From Eretmocerus hayati (lineage: Eukaryota; Arthropoda; Insecta; Hymenoptera; Aphelinidae), in the NCBI GenBank assembly GCA_029851415.1, contig CM056742.1, positions 156,679,121-156,743,120 on the forward strand: a stretch of DNA of 64,000 bases. The letters are read 5' to 3'. Positions 50,791 to 62,671 of the stretch are shown here, piece after piece. The notes beneath the pieces were generated by a model. That model was not told the origin of the DNA. It was given only the letters and a program-made list of their open reading frames with translations, and did no database searches. Each line of letters starts with the position of its first letter. Within the stretch, counting starts at the first letter, position 1. The translations under genes and the position numbers were made by a program.

Positions 50791-51123
50791 AACTAATAAT
50801 TGAATGTTTCAGAATCGAGTCTAGAAATAGGCTATTATTAGCACGTCGGTTACATTTTCAGTAACCATAATCACAACCCCAACCTTTGATCAACTCATCT
50901 TCGGCTACATCATTTGCGAAAATGATATTATTGACGCTACGATCTATACTCACACCTTTTCCAGCAATTTCCAAGCGAATTTTACCAATGAATCTCGTAA
51001 ACAGATGCAAAATTGTATGAACTGAATCTTTTTTCCAATGAAAAATTATATTAAGATTCTGTTCTTTCTTCTCCCACCATTTTATCTTTTCATAGTGCGT
51101 AGTGGGTGTTGTGCGGTCAATAT

Positions 51124-51465
51124 TGTTAAACTAGGCGCCGGGTTTGTCGAATAATCACTCGAAATACACTCAAAACGCGTGAACACGCGCGAATTTATTA
51201 AACTAGATACAAGGCAGTGAGGTTTAACACTCAAAGAAAACGAGCCTGATCGGCAAAACTTCTAGATAAGAATTGTAACACTCTGAAAGGCACACGAAAA
51301 AGGAGTACGCAAGAAGTGATCCGGAGCAACGGCTGCACGGAACTAACTCGGCGAGAAGAGAACGATAGCGCAGTAGTGAGAGTCACTGCAACTTGGGGGC
51401 GCCACGTGACGGCGCTTGAATATAAAAGTGCTGGAGTCGACATTGCCGCCGCAGAGACCTCAACA
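51124..51465 (-). repeat. 3' LTR of the copia element
   Basis: 342 bp, TG...CA ended (TGTTAAACTAGG ... GACCTCAACA on the plus strand). TATAAAAG at 51421-51428 lies on the plus strand, antisense to the element. Confidence 0.95.
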
Positions 51466-51478
51466 CTCCCTCCCTCTG
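51466..51478 (-). promoter_or_regulatory. Polypurine tract of the copia element
   Basis: On the element strand CAGAGGGAGGGAG lies immediately before the 3' LTR. Confidence 0.75.
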
Positions 51479-51648
51479 CAAGGCTTCGACTATTTTGTCA
51501 TCGGTTCGTCGCTGTCACTACTGCTGGTTTCCGTCTTCTCCGGGGAGTTCCATCTTGGGAAATATCCTGAAACAAATGAAACTTCATCTAAAACAGCTCA
51601 CACAATCATGCTTTTAAAGTATTCTTGTGTGACTCAGTTTGATTTGAG

Positions 51649-54600
51649 TTATGCTTCTAGATTTAGTATTTTGCTTCTATGTTTTAAATGTAATCCGATT
51701 GCTAGTGGTTTCGTCATCAAATCGGCTTCGTTTTCGGCGGTATTAACCTTCTTAACTATGATTTTTCCCTCTATTACACATTGTTTGACGTAATCTCCGT
51801 GCGTTTCAGCCATATGCTTCTTGTTACCACTGCGCTCTCTGTACTTTAACTTTTCTTCTATTTCTTCTAGACTGTCATCAAAGTTTTTCAACTTGTGGTT
51901 TCCTTCCATTTCAGTACATCTTTTTGCAGCTTCATTGTCACATAGTATTTCTACAGGGTACATAGTTTTACCGATCATATCCCTGATGGCTTTGTCCAAG
52001 TATACTATTTCTTGGCATGCCGAGCTCATCTCTAGATATTCGGCCTGGCAAGTTGAGTTTGTGACCAGTTTTTGTTTGGCACTTTTCCATGCAATTGGAT
52101 CACCGAACAATCTAATTATGTAGCCGCCCGTAGTTTGTGATTTCTCACAATCTCGATAGCTTGAGTCAGTCATTGCAGTCATGGTGTCTGATTTCCCTCT
52201 GAACGTAATACCCAGTTCAGAGGTTCCTCTAATATATCTGAACACTCGTTTAACCTGTTGCCAGTGATAATCATTTGATTCGACCTGGTATCTAGCGAGG
52301 TATCCTACTGCAAACGCTAAGTCCGGTCGAGTACATGTGGTCAGATAGAGTAGGCTTCCAATTGCTTCTCTATATGGGGCTTTCGTCCTCACCTCTAGAA
52401 GTTCTGGTCGATTTTTCTGTATTTCTTCTAACGTCTGCTTTGCAAGCTGCCGACTTACCATGGGTGTGTTGACGGGTTTACTCTCATTCATTTTGAAGCG
52501 AGTCAGACAGTTTTCAACATATTTAGTCTGCTTGAGAGTTATTGTCCCCTTTTCTCTACATCGGTCGATTTCCATACCCAGGAAAACCTTAGGTTCACCT
52601 AGATCTTTCATTTCAAAGGCGGTACTCAACACTGCCTTTACTTCCAAGATCTTTTTCTTATCATTACCTGCTATCATTAGGTCATCTACATAAATTATGA
52701 CAATGACTACTTTGCCTTCTAGACGCCAGGTGAACAAGCAGGGTTCGTTGATGTCCTTTTCCAGCCCGACTTTTGTTATTTCCTCGGCAAACCTTTGGTT
52801 CCATCGTTTTGGGCTAGGTTTTAGTCCGTAAATAGTTCTCTTCAACTTCAACAGACAGTTTCTTCTAGTCTCGTCGTCCACTTCCAGTCCGTCAGGTATA
52901 GTCATGTATATGTCTTCTTCTAGAATACCATTCAAGAACGCAGTCTTGACGTCCATTTGACTTAATTCTAGGTCATACTTGTTTGTAACTGCAAGCATCG
53001 CTCGTATGAGAGACAGACGAGACACTGGTGCGTATGTCTCTCTGAGCTGATACTCTTTGGTATCTTTGAATCCTCTAGCGACCAATCGGACTTTGAAAAC
53101 ATACTGTCCGTCAGGGCTAGTTTTCCTCTTGAAGACTAGTTTAGAGTCAACGATTCTGAGTTTTCCTACATTTAATTTTGATTTCTGAACATATTCCCAC
53201 ACGTCGTTATCATGCATTGATTTCATTTCTTCGTTTATTGCTGCGCGCCAACTTTCGGCGTCCGAGGTGCTCAAAGCCTGTTCTAGGGACGTGGGGTCTT
53301 CATTTATCTCGGCTAGAAGTGCATATGCAAATTCATCCATCTCGTTTTGTTTATCTGCTACTGGAGACTCATCTACTTGGGTTCTTCTTAAGTGCCCCCA
53401 TGTTGGTCGGTTAGTTTTTGCCTTTCTTTCAGGATTCAGCCTTGGCTGTTTGTCAGCCATCTCTTGACCTTCAGCTTCGAGTTTACGTTTTCTTGAGTTC
53501 TTCTTTACGGTGGGTTCCTTTTGAATGCGCTCCGGTTCGCTTGTTTCGTTTTGTTCATCTTGGACGATTTCGGGTTCATTCAATGCTTCTAGTCCTTCTG
53601 GTAGTTCCACTGTTCTAGTTGGGTTCGGCTTTGATCGTAGTACATCTTTATAGGTTAGTTTTTCATTGAACTTTACATGTCTTGAGTTCAGGAATTTTCC
53701 AGTCTGCGGATGCCATAGCACGTAGCCAGATTTGGAATAACCGACGAAGAAGGTTTTGATGGCCCTTGCAGAGAACTTTGTTGCCGCTTTGGGAATCTTC
53801 ACATAGGCTAAGCATCCGAACCTTCGAAGTTTATCTACGTTCGATTGCTGATTAGGGGCAAACTTCTTCAGTGGTATTTCGAATCCAATACTAGCATGTG
53901 GTGACCGATTGTATACATGTACAGCTACTTCTAGTGCTAGCATCCACATACTCTGGGGTAGGCCAGAGTCGGTTAACAACGCTCTAATTTTCCACGCCAG
54001 AGTTTTGTTGATTCTCTCTGCTGTGCCGTTGTGTTCCGGAGTATACGGTGGTGCGAAGTCTGCTTCGATCTTCTCTTGCTTCATAACCTCTAGGAACTTT
54101 CCGGCAGTGAATTCTAGTGCGTTGTCACCTCTGATGTAGCTCACCTTTTCTTCTTTACCCAAAGTGTTTCTCATTGAAACCAGGCAGTTTTCTAGACACG
54201 TTCCAGATCCACTCTTATGTTTTATTGCATAAGATTTTGCGAATCTGGAATAGTCATCTGTAAACGTGACTATAAATCGGTTACCTCCAGGGAACGATTT
54301 TGGTGTCACTGGTCCCATTCCATCTACATGTATCCTTTTCATCGACTTTGTTGCCTTGCTTCTTTTCTCTTTGAATGGTAACTTTTCCATCTTGGCTAAA
54401 ATGCACACTTCACAGTCCTTGATGGATTCGGGAAATGTGACGTCTTTTAGACAGATTTCGTTCTTCTTCAGTCTCTTGAGATATTCTAGCGAGGCATGGC
54501 CTAGACGTATATGCCAGAGCATGCCCGGATCCATTTTTGATGATGACTGCTCGACCTCAGTCTCAAATTGTTTGTTGAGCAAGTTACTGAAAATATCGTT

Positions 54601-57288
54601 ATTGTGGTCTGCCTCTAGGTCTATAATATTCTTATTGAAATTATTTCCGTCTAAATCCATGTCATCTAGGGAGTAAGACAAGTCGCCGAGCTCATTCCTC
54701 TTCTCCCTCCCAATCTCTGAGGAATATTCTACTCCTTTACTTTCGGGTTCTGGTGTTTCCCCGAAATCCATAATATTCATCTGAGATTGTTGAAGGAGCT
54801 CATCTAACGTCCCGATCTTCGCACTATACGTATACACCTCTAAATTCTTTCCAGACGCCTGTGACCAGCCTTTATTTCGCAAAACTTCGAGACTCACTAC
54901 CCAATTTGGATTAATGTATTTACCGGACAAATATTCTACACCCGAAATTTTATCGAAAATTGAGAGACTTTTGTCATCTAGATAGATACCCAGCCCCATG
55001 TCGGCAAAGCGTCTAAGTGAAATTAGATTTTCCGAAAGATTTTCTGCGGCTACTACGTTTGAGAGTAAAATAGTGTCATCACTGCAGTTGGATTTCAAAA
55101 CTAGATTACCCTTCCCGTCGATTTCTATGTCGGCTGTCTGATTTTTGTTTGCGCTTCTAATGAACTTACCCGTGCTTCTAGTAAAATTTTGCAAATGTAT
55201 GGATTTATTGATAAAGTGTTCTGTGGCACCTGAATCCGCTATGAAGTTTATGTGTGTGTCTTGTTCCGGTGGACACGCAAGATCATTACCTGTGGCACGA
55301 GCAGCGGACTTCTTTGCTCGTTCGGGTGTTTCGACTTCGTTCCGTTTCTTAGTTACGTGTCCAGCTCCTCTCCCTTGACTTCTAACCCCGCTGTCCCTGC
55401 CCCTCCCTCTAGCCCAACTAGCCCTTCTAGGTTTATTTGATTTGCCTTGTGAGTGGGGTGATTTTCTAGAAGTTGATGGTTGTACTAACTTGTTGTTAAC
55501 GCGGTGCTTCAACGGGCAGTCTTTCCCGATGTGGTCAACTTCTCTGCGGCACACGTAACAGAACCATAGGTTTGATGAGATAAGCGGGCATTGGTGAGCA
55601 TGGTGTCCATCCTTGTTACATCGATTGCACCGGTCCTCGTTTCCTCTCCTCGGTCTGTACGTTGCCGAAGCATAAACGGTAGGATCATAAGGAGTGTAAT
55701 CCGTGCTTCTAGTGTCCGCTCTGCTTGAGTCCATTCTCGGGTCTGACTTCCTCTCTGCTTCTAACTGAAGTAAAAGGATTCTCATTTCTTCTAGGGTCAT
55801 AGGTTCTTTACTTTTAGAGCCGAGAGTTAACGCAGTTTGGCGAAGTTCAGGAGAGCATCCTGCCACCGCGTTGTAAAACGAGGAACGTATTTCTTCCTTG
55901 GTTAGACGAATTACTCCCTCAAAGCTGTGATACTCACGCACAATATTATCGAAGCGATTGATGAAGTTACTTATCTTTTCCCGCGGATCCATTTTTATTC
56001 GGTACAAAAATGCTCTAACGGAACTTTCCGTGACGTTTCTCTTGGCTCTTCTAGTATTTCTAATACTTCTAATAATCTCAGTAGGGTCTTCAATTTCGAG
56101 AATCATTCTATGATAATGCTCATCTAAGTGATTAATTATTATATCTCGAACCCAGAGCTTTCTTCTACTTTTCTCTTTGTAATTATACGCTCTAGAAGGT
56201 TCTACATTTTCATCTATGACATCTAATAAGTCTCGAGATTTTAATTCAGTGGTGAGATGATCAAACCAAATATTGAAATTTGTTGTCTTCGAAAGTTTGT
56301 ATTCGCGCTTGATATCAAGTTTGCTATTTGAATTTTTCGAAAAATTCTTGTTAAACTGCTTTAGCGTATCATTTAAGTTTGAAAATATTTGTAATTGAAG
56401 ATCCCCACTCACGTCGGCTGAAATTTCATCTAAGTCGTCATCTTCTAGGGCTTGGGAGGGTCTTCTTGTCGAACTCATGCGGCTCGGGCGGACAGTTGGA
56501 TTTTCTTCTAGGGTGGGTAATTGTTGTGGCCTTTTTATTAACCTAGCTTCAGCATAGCGTTGACCTTGGATGTGCAGATTTCTTGGGTCTGCTGCTTCTT
56601 CCACGAAGTTGTCTACGTTGACAGTTAGCATCTGCATCAGAAGATTCTGTTGCCACTCTAGACCTGGAAGTGATGGTCCGAAGAAATTTGCCAGAGGAAT
56701 GTCACGTAGATCGTATCCTCTTTTGCCTTGAACTAAATATTCGAGGAAGAAGAAGAAAAAACAAACATCATGTTAATAAAGATTCAATATCATATTGTAT
56801 CTAGTCATCATCAATATAGTTTTCTTAATCTAGTCATGTTTACAATTTTCTCCGTCTAGTCATATTCAAAATAATTTTCTCCATCTAGTCATAATTAAGT
56901 ATAATTTTCTTCATCTAGTCATTTTTAAGGTGCCACCCTTTTCTACTGCACATTTCTAAATAATACCAATTTTGTTGCTGAACATTGACCGTCTCATCTA
57001 ATTCTAATCAATCCTCTGAGTTCACATTCTATTCATCTAACTTCAAATTCAACATTCAGAGGATGCCAGATCTGGATTTTGCTTCTAAGTCAATGATCAA
57101 TTGATATTAGAATCTATAGACCAGTTACCTGTGAACGCACGTCCAGCCATGTAGCCTATGGCGTCCTCTCTATTGATTCCAAGATCAATTACGTCCTCTG
57201 CAGGGTAGTCTTTTAGATGGACAGGGAGATCTCTCGGGGGTGGCGAGCCTCCCAAGAAATAACTGCCTCCTCGACTATATCCATAATC
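51649..57288 (-). CDS. Copia-type Gag-Pol polyprotein, with a probable spliced leader exon
   Basis: The main frame is open from the acceptor at 56732 (first ATG 56637) to a stop at 51649; from that ATG it is 1,662 residues. Positions counted from it: two zinc knuckles (CNRC...C near 336, CYVC...C near 360), protease DSGA near 467, integrase zinc finger HIRLGH...CEVC (705-746), catalytic Asp near 770, Asp near 838 and Glu near 870, reverse transcriptase YVDD near 1315, RNase H with CDNEAA near 1566 and TKPL near 1640. No stop or frameshift interrupts it. Upstream, 57129-57288 is an open 160-bp segment with acceptor TGTAATTACAG and donor ACAG|GTAACT. Joined to the acceptor at 56732 it extends the frame by about 85 residues in phase. 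The first exon and true start further upstream are unknown. Confidence 0.9.
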
Positions 57289-58292
57289 CTGTAATTACAA
57301 TTTTTCGTGGTTCGTATATATGTTTATACAGTTCAGCGTTTCCCTCTACTAGTACAACTAGAAGAGAAAAAAAAACTGAACTATGTACGTGGCCCTCGAG
57401 AGTGCCCTAGTCGTCTGCGTGCTCCCTCCCACTCTAACCAGCCGTACGACGGACAAGTCAATTTTCGCAGAAGGGGCGATCGCACACGCATTCAATTCGC
57501 ACACTCTCTAAGACAACACGCACGAACGTGAAATCCCAGTTGTTCAACAATCTATCAACTTCGGATAATCACTCGGGTAACGGTCAGTTTCATCGGCTCT
57601 AAGTACGAGAAAAAAATTTTGAGGCAGCGATATGCACACAGCGTATATCTTTTCAAGCCCACGTACTTTCGAATCTCTTCTAAGAATTTTTCGACCGAGT
57701 CGATTATACGAAACGTTGTGTATAAAAGAAACACAACACATTGCTCCGAACGATTCCGAGAAATATTCGGCACGAATCGCGCACTAAGGAAAAACGGCGA
57801 CCATCCGTTCTGATCACGCGCACTCGCGTCGATCACCCCTCCAAATTCTCAGAAACTCGTGTTCGAGTCGGCACCTGTTGTGCTTACACTTGCGCGATGC
57901 GATCGTTTTGTTTCTATACACGTCGAAAGAATAAAAAAAATTTCACTGTTTAATTTTCTTTTATACCGATGTAAGTGCTATGCATCTAGATACGCGATAC
58001 CTGGTGAGCGACACCCTTGGCACAGCATTGTGCGTGGTGTTTCTAGACCTTTATATAAAAAAAAATTATATATCTTCTCGGCGTCGACGAACGTGCTCCA
58101 ATATCTCGACCGGTGCTCGCGCCGGCTTCTCAGCATTTCCCGCACTTTTCATCACCTACCTCTAGATTTGTTGCTTCGGAGAGGCTTCTACTCCTGGGGC
58201 GATCATGCCGACCTGCTCTTCTAGCTGACGATCGCGAACGATGAGCGGTTTCCCCGTTACGGGATTCTGCTCTGCGTGCTGGGCCCATAACC
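57289..58292 (-). other. Copia 5' leader
   Basis: About 1 kb between the primer site and the leader exon, long for a copia leader. It has no extended frame on the element strand. It should contain the transcript leader, packaging signal and any further 5' exon, none of which I can locate. Confidence 0.5.
58274..58292 (-). promoter_or_regulatory. Primer-binding site for half-molecule initiator tRNA-Met
   Basis: The plus strand reads GCGTGCTGGGCCCATAACC, the anticodon arm of initiator tRNA-Met including CAT. The minus-strand element RNA can therefore pair with the internal part of that tRNA. It abuts the 5' LTR directly. Drosophila copia is known to prime from a cleaved 5' half of this tRNA. 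Confidence 0.9.
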
Positions 58293-58952
58293 TGTTGAAC
58301 TAGGCGCCGGGTTTGTCGAATAATCACTCGAAATACACTCAAAACGCGTGAACACGCGCGAATTTATTAAACTAGATACAAGGCAGTGAGGTTTAACACT
58401 CAAAGAAAACGAGCCTGATCGGCAAAACTTCTAGATAAGAATTGTAACACTCTGAAAGGCACACGAAAAAGGAGTACGCAAGAAGTGATCCGGAGCAACG
58501 GCTGCACGGAACTAACTCGGCGAGAAGAGAACGATAGCGCAGTAGTGAGAGTCGCTGCAACTTGGGGGCGCCACGTGACGGCGCTTGAATATAAAAGTGC
58601 TGGAGTCGACATTGCCGCCGCAGACCCGCGTGAAAACAAATGAGTCGTTCATGAACGAGTCGTTTAACGAGTCAAATATTCGTTTCATTATGTGGAGTCG
58701 TTGCAACGACTCGTTAAAACGACTCATTTCGAAAATTTCACAATCTAAGTTTTTTAATGGTACCACCTTTTTTACTGAGAAGATTGCAGTGTCGGTGGAA
58801 AAAAACTTGAATTTCAAAAATCACCAAATGAGTCATTTTAACGAGTCGTTGCAACGACTCCACATAATGAAACGAATATTTGACTCGTTCAATGACTCGT
58901 TCAACGACTCAAATATACGACTCATTGATTTTCACGTGGGGAGACCTCAACA
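58293..58952 (-). repeat. 5' LTR of the copia element, interrupted by a MITE
   Basis: 58293-58624 and 58943-58952 together make a 342-bp LTR matching the 3' copy. The insertion lies about 10 bp inside the start of U3. Confidence 0.95.
58625..58940. mobile_element. 316-bp palindromic MITE inside the copia 5' LTR
   Basis: Its termini CCCGCGTGAAAA and TTTTCACGTGGG are inverted repeats. Arms of about 110 bp continue through GAGTCGTT, TCAAATATTCGTTTCATTAT and GTGGAGTCGTTGCAACGACTC. It is rich in GAGTCGTT/AACGACTC words. The dinucleotide GA is repeated at both junctions (58623-58624, 58941-58942), a possible 2-bp target duplication. The uninterrupted 3' LTR supplies the empty site. It has no coding capacity; the superfamily is uncertain. 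Confidence 0.9.
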
Positions 58953-60045
58953 AATATTATGAGGTATTGATGTTGCGCCAGCTTCAAAATAGTCCATAAA
59001 AATTTTTCAAAATTATAAGAACTTTGAATCCGACTTTCCTCACGACCATATATGATCATGGAATCCATGGATATCCTATAAAGTTGTGGTTCTCCTGAGT
59101 TATCAAGAATATTATTGAGCATTTTCTGCAACTCTGTACATACAATTCTAACGCCTGCAGTACCCAGTAAAGTTAGTGGATAATGGATGGTTTGAGAAAA
59201 TCAACAGTATCTTCGGTGCGCTTTGTTGTACGGAATTTTTGAAGAAAGCATTCTGGAGATCGCAAAAATTCGAGTGATTGATGTACTCCAAGTATTTTTA
59301 CGTACTCCTTACATGGTCGTAATTGACGTTAGAAATTAAAAAAATTTTATCCACTAATCAATCAACTTTAATTTTGATGGGAGTCGCCCAAACATAAAAA
59401 TGCTCACGGGATATTGTAGCTCATCAAAATATCTATAAGTTTGACCCCTAGAAGAATTGAATTATATACTCCCGGAGAATTGAATTACTTTGCATCGGAG
59501 TTACGAGCCCCTAGCAGGATATCACATCGAACCCAATGAAAATCCGAAGCTTGCACCGGTTCCATTTCTCCAAGCTCTAGTCCAAACCCAAAAAGTATTT
59601 GAAACATTATCGTGCTGCATATAATTTCGACGTGAAATTGTCAGTTCTTTCAGAATACGCTGATCAGATTTCGTCTCGGATGTGACCTGAACAGGTGATC
59701 CTAAAGTGAAGCTGAAAGAAGCGTGCAGGTCTTCGGAAAAAACGGAAAATTTTTCTTAGGAATTATGTAGCGTAAAAAGTTGTATAACCAACTGTAGAAT
59801 GGGAATAGAGCCTGAAGAAGTAAAGCTGGTGCGAGCTTCGGATCCTCATAAAGGTTCCATGTATAATAATAAGTTTTTCTATGGCTCGTAGCTCCGACCA
59901 GCTCCGACCCGCCCGAATAGAGAATGCCCCCGCAACGTTGCCCAAATTGCATTGGTGACCTTACAACCTTCCCAAGTCGGAAATCCCGTTTTCGAAACGT
60001 TTATGTAACGTAAGAAAGCCAAATGAATGCGCATTGCCTCAACGT

Positions 60046-60069
60046 TTCCAGAATGTTTCTGGAAGTTTC
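60046..60069. promoter_or_regulatory. Orphan heat-shock-element-like array
   Basis: TTC-CA-GAA-TGT-TTC-TG-GAA-GT-TTC gives five alternating units, with one spacer of three bases instead of two. No recognised gene follows; a short frame MPTLTNEDDQ... starts about 180 bp downstream. Confidence 0.35.
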
Positions 60070-60298
60070 AACCGTTGTTCTGCTCCACAATGGTTTCCGG
60101 GGTGTTTTCTGTGCAACCGATACTTGGAAATTATTTTGTTAAATTAATAAATCAATTGTTTCTAAAATTCTCTTTTTCGCAAGATATATGCTCAACCCCT
60201 CGCTCAATCCTCGTTCCATTCTGTCAGGTGCGCTCAGTCAGAAACATGCCCACCTTAACTAACGAAGACGATCAGATTGTGATCGAACCCAACACGAG

Positions 60299-60580
60299 TT
60301 GATTAACAACAATTCTTATAAAAATCCATTCATCTGTTTATATTCAAAATCGTCCAGAATCGTTCTAGAGACCTTGAGGCAACATGCATCTGCGGTAGAA
60401 ATTTTTAAATTTCCGACTTATTTCGGAACGTTGCATGGTTGCGGATGCAACTATTGGGAAACGTGGAAAAATTCACTGTTTGATGGGACGGGAAGGGCAG
60501 CGCCATGGGTAAATTCTTTTAGAGTTCACATTTGTGAATTTTTTGACGAGCTACGATATCCCGTGAGCAATAGTGAGTAA
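60299..60580 (+). CDS. Hypothetical 93-residue frame
   Basis: Residues 20-90 (for example VEIFKFPTYFGTLHGCGCNY and ETWKNSLFDGTG) have balanced, protein-like composition, and an AG acceptor-like site sits just before the plausible part, near 60356. No domain is recognised and it could be a decayed exon. Confidence 0.2.
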   Translation: MINNNSYKNPFICLYSKSSRIVLETLRQHASAVEIFKFPTYFGTLHGCGCNYWETWKNSLFDGTGRAAPWVNSFRVHICEFFDELRYPVSNSE

Positions 60581-60807
60581 CTCCCGTCAAAGGTATATAG
60601 GGGATTGAATAATGAGTAATAGTTATTTCAATTTTCAATGTCGATTATACATATATACGACCACATAAAAAGTGCGCCAAAAATGTTTGAAGTACGTTAA
60701 TCTTGAGGTGATACTATGGTGAAAACAGGAAAAGGACTTAGATATTTTTCTACCAAGTGTGAATAATTCCATCCTTATATACCTTCAATAACGCAAAGGT
60801 AATTGAA

Positions 60808-62620
60808 ACGATTTAAAAAAACTCCTTGATATGATTTACTTTGCTCTCTCTTACCACTTGATGTCATCCATTATGCTCGAAGCGATTTTCGAATCGATTA
60901 TTTTAGTTAATCAATAATTGGGCTTAGTGCACGCCGCGCCGTGCACGCGGCAACCAGCCAGGGATAAGGGCCACGGCCGCTGCGGGATGCGGTGCGGGGT
61001 CGGTGTGGTGCATCAATCACGCGATACAGCCCTGACACGAGAGTCGAGACTCTCCCTTGTGGATGTTACCAGATGTCACCCCCACCACCAGCCTTTCTCA
61101 CTAGATGTCATTTGCGGCCATTTTTTTTAAAACTAGTACCACCACTGAAAAGCACAAACCATCCTCGAGAACTCGGGCTCTTGAGGATGACATCCGCGTA
61201 AATATAACAAGCATGTAACAAGCCGTCCAACGTAGCAGACGAACTTTCTTGAGCTTTGCCCTCAAAGAATTGCGCGCTCGCAGAGAGAATTCCGCTGTTT
61301 GGGACTGATGTACACATTTGGTGATCTGGGATTTCGGGCAATGAAACAATTAGGCATTCTTTATTGCTAAAGGGCTCGAAGGGTCTCACCGAAGGGCAAA
61401 TCTCGTTTGGTCTGCGGTGTATACAATTCCTACATTTACATACAACCAGCTGGTTTCCGTTAGAGCACGTAACAGCGCTCCAAAAGTGGCTATTTTTCCA
61501 TGATTTTTCTCGGAAAATTGGAAACTGTATTCAAAATTATCAATGCATATTATTGATGTATTTAATTAGACCGTGAAAATGAATGTTAGAAGTCATGACT
61601 TTTCACAGCTTTTCCAGCCAACTTCGAGTAAGCTCACCTGGCCTGATATTCATTAGTCTGCTTCAGAGAAATTCACAATTTACCATCCATCGTCGACAAT
61701 TAAGCATCTGGAAAATCCGTGGCTGATTGCAGTTTGGGGTTTTCAGATGAGTACTTATTTTTAGGTGCTGTAGAATTTGCTTGTGATGTTGTTCTAAACG
61801 TGGTCAAAATCAGGTTAACTTTGTGTCAACAAAGCTATTTCAGATTAGTTCAGATTGAAATTTTTCAATCAACTTGTGGATAGAAACATGTAAAATCAGT
61901 GTAGAATATGCAGAGTCAGAGTGTGAGTTGGGCACGATACTTTGTTGTCAAATTTTTACAGGTCAGTCGCAGGATCTGCTATTGGTTGTGACTCCCCTCG
62001 GCTGGCCTTGGCAGTTTACACAGTGCAGGTGCAATTTGACAACATTAATTAGGAAATTGATGGTCTCTGAATGTGAGTAAATCATATTCATTAATGTATG
62101 TTTATTGAAAAGTCTTATATTCTCTCAGACTCATCATTCCAACGGTGAAAAACTCAATTTTGCCAGTTTTTTGAGCCTCAACTTCCCTCATCCATGGTTG
62201 AGATGAGCTATACCAGTCTTTCATGTCTGGAATTTGTTCTTTTCAGTCTCTATTTCATGTAACTATTCTTATTAGTCTGAAGGAAAGTCCCACGCTGTAG
62301 AATAGCCAGCTTATGGAGAGCTATGGATGCATCAATCCACCTGGAAAAGGCCTATTTGCTGGGATATTGACCCTGGTACTCAGGATGATTCTAGGGAGCG
62401 TTGGCAAGTTATAAGAGTGGTTTGTTACATGTTTTGGTATAACAAAACATATCCTAGAGTTCCAGGAGGATTGGTGATCCGAAAGCCTGGCACCCTCCTT
62501 GTGAGACCTAAAATCTCATTTGTCAGCGTACAGCAATAATTTTTCACATCTATATACACAAACACATCATTTCCACGCTAGGGCATATCGATTCTCGAGA
62601 AAAGCCTTCTTTCGGACCAC
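60808..62620 (+). repeat. Right copy of the dispersed inverted repeat
   Basis: Reverse-complement partner of 43677-47637, without the foldback insertions found there. It therefore shows the uninterrupted form of the sequence. The two copies point toward each other across 13 kb. Confidence 0.7.
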
Positions 62621-62671
62621 GCGATTGCCTGCAGATGCTTACAAGGAAACCTGCCTAGTATCAACTTCATA

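Larger units (their letters stand above)
51124..58952 (-). mobile_element. Full-length copia-type (Ty1/copia) LTR retrotransposon
   Basis: It is bounded by LTRs 51124-51465 (3') and 58293-58952 (5', interrupted by a MITE) and flanked by the 5-bp target duplication AATAT (51119-51123 and 58953-58957). With the MITE removed both LTRs are 342 bp and differ at two positions that I can see. The single long frame has the gag, protease, integrase, reverse transcriptase and RNase H order diagnostic of Ty1/copia. A primer site and purine tract are present. Intact frame and near-identical LTRs indicate a young, possibly active copy. Confidence 0.95.
58958..60807. other. Flank of the inverted duplication; no firm gene
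   Basis: 58958-59090 is the decayed right-arm copy of the 50.4 kb exon, with TGA and TAG in frame. The rest has scattered frames without recognised domains. A heat-shock-element-like array lies at 60046-60069. A 93-codon plus-strand frame ends at 60580 and has some protein-like character. Confidence 0.35.

Noticed and set aside
51821..56127. Plus-strand frames across the copia element
   Set aside because: Shadows of the minus-strand gag-pol frame.
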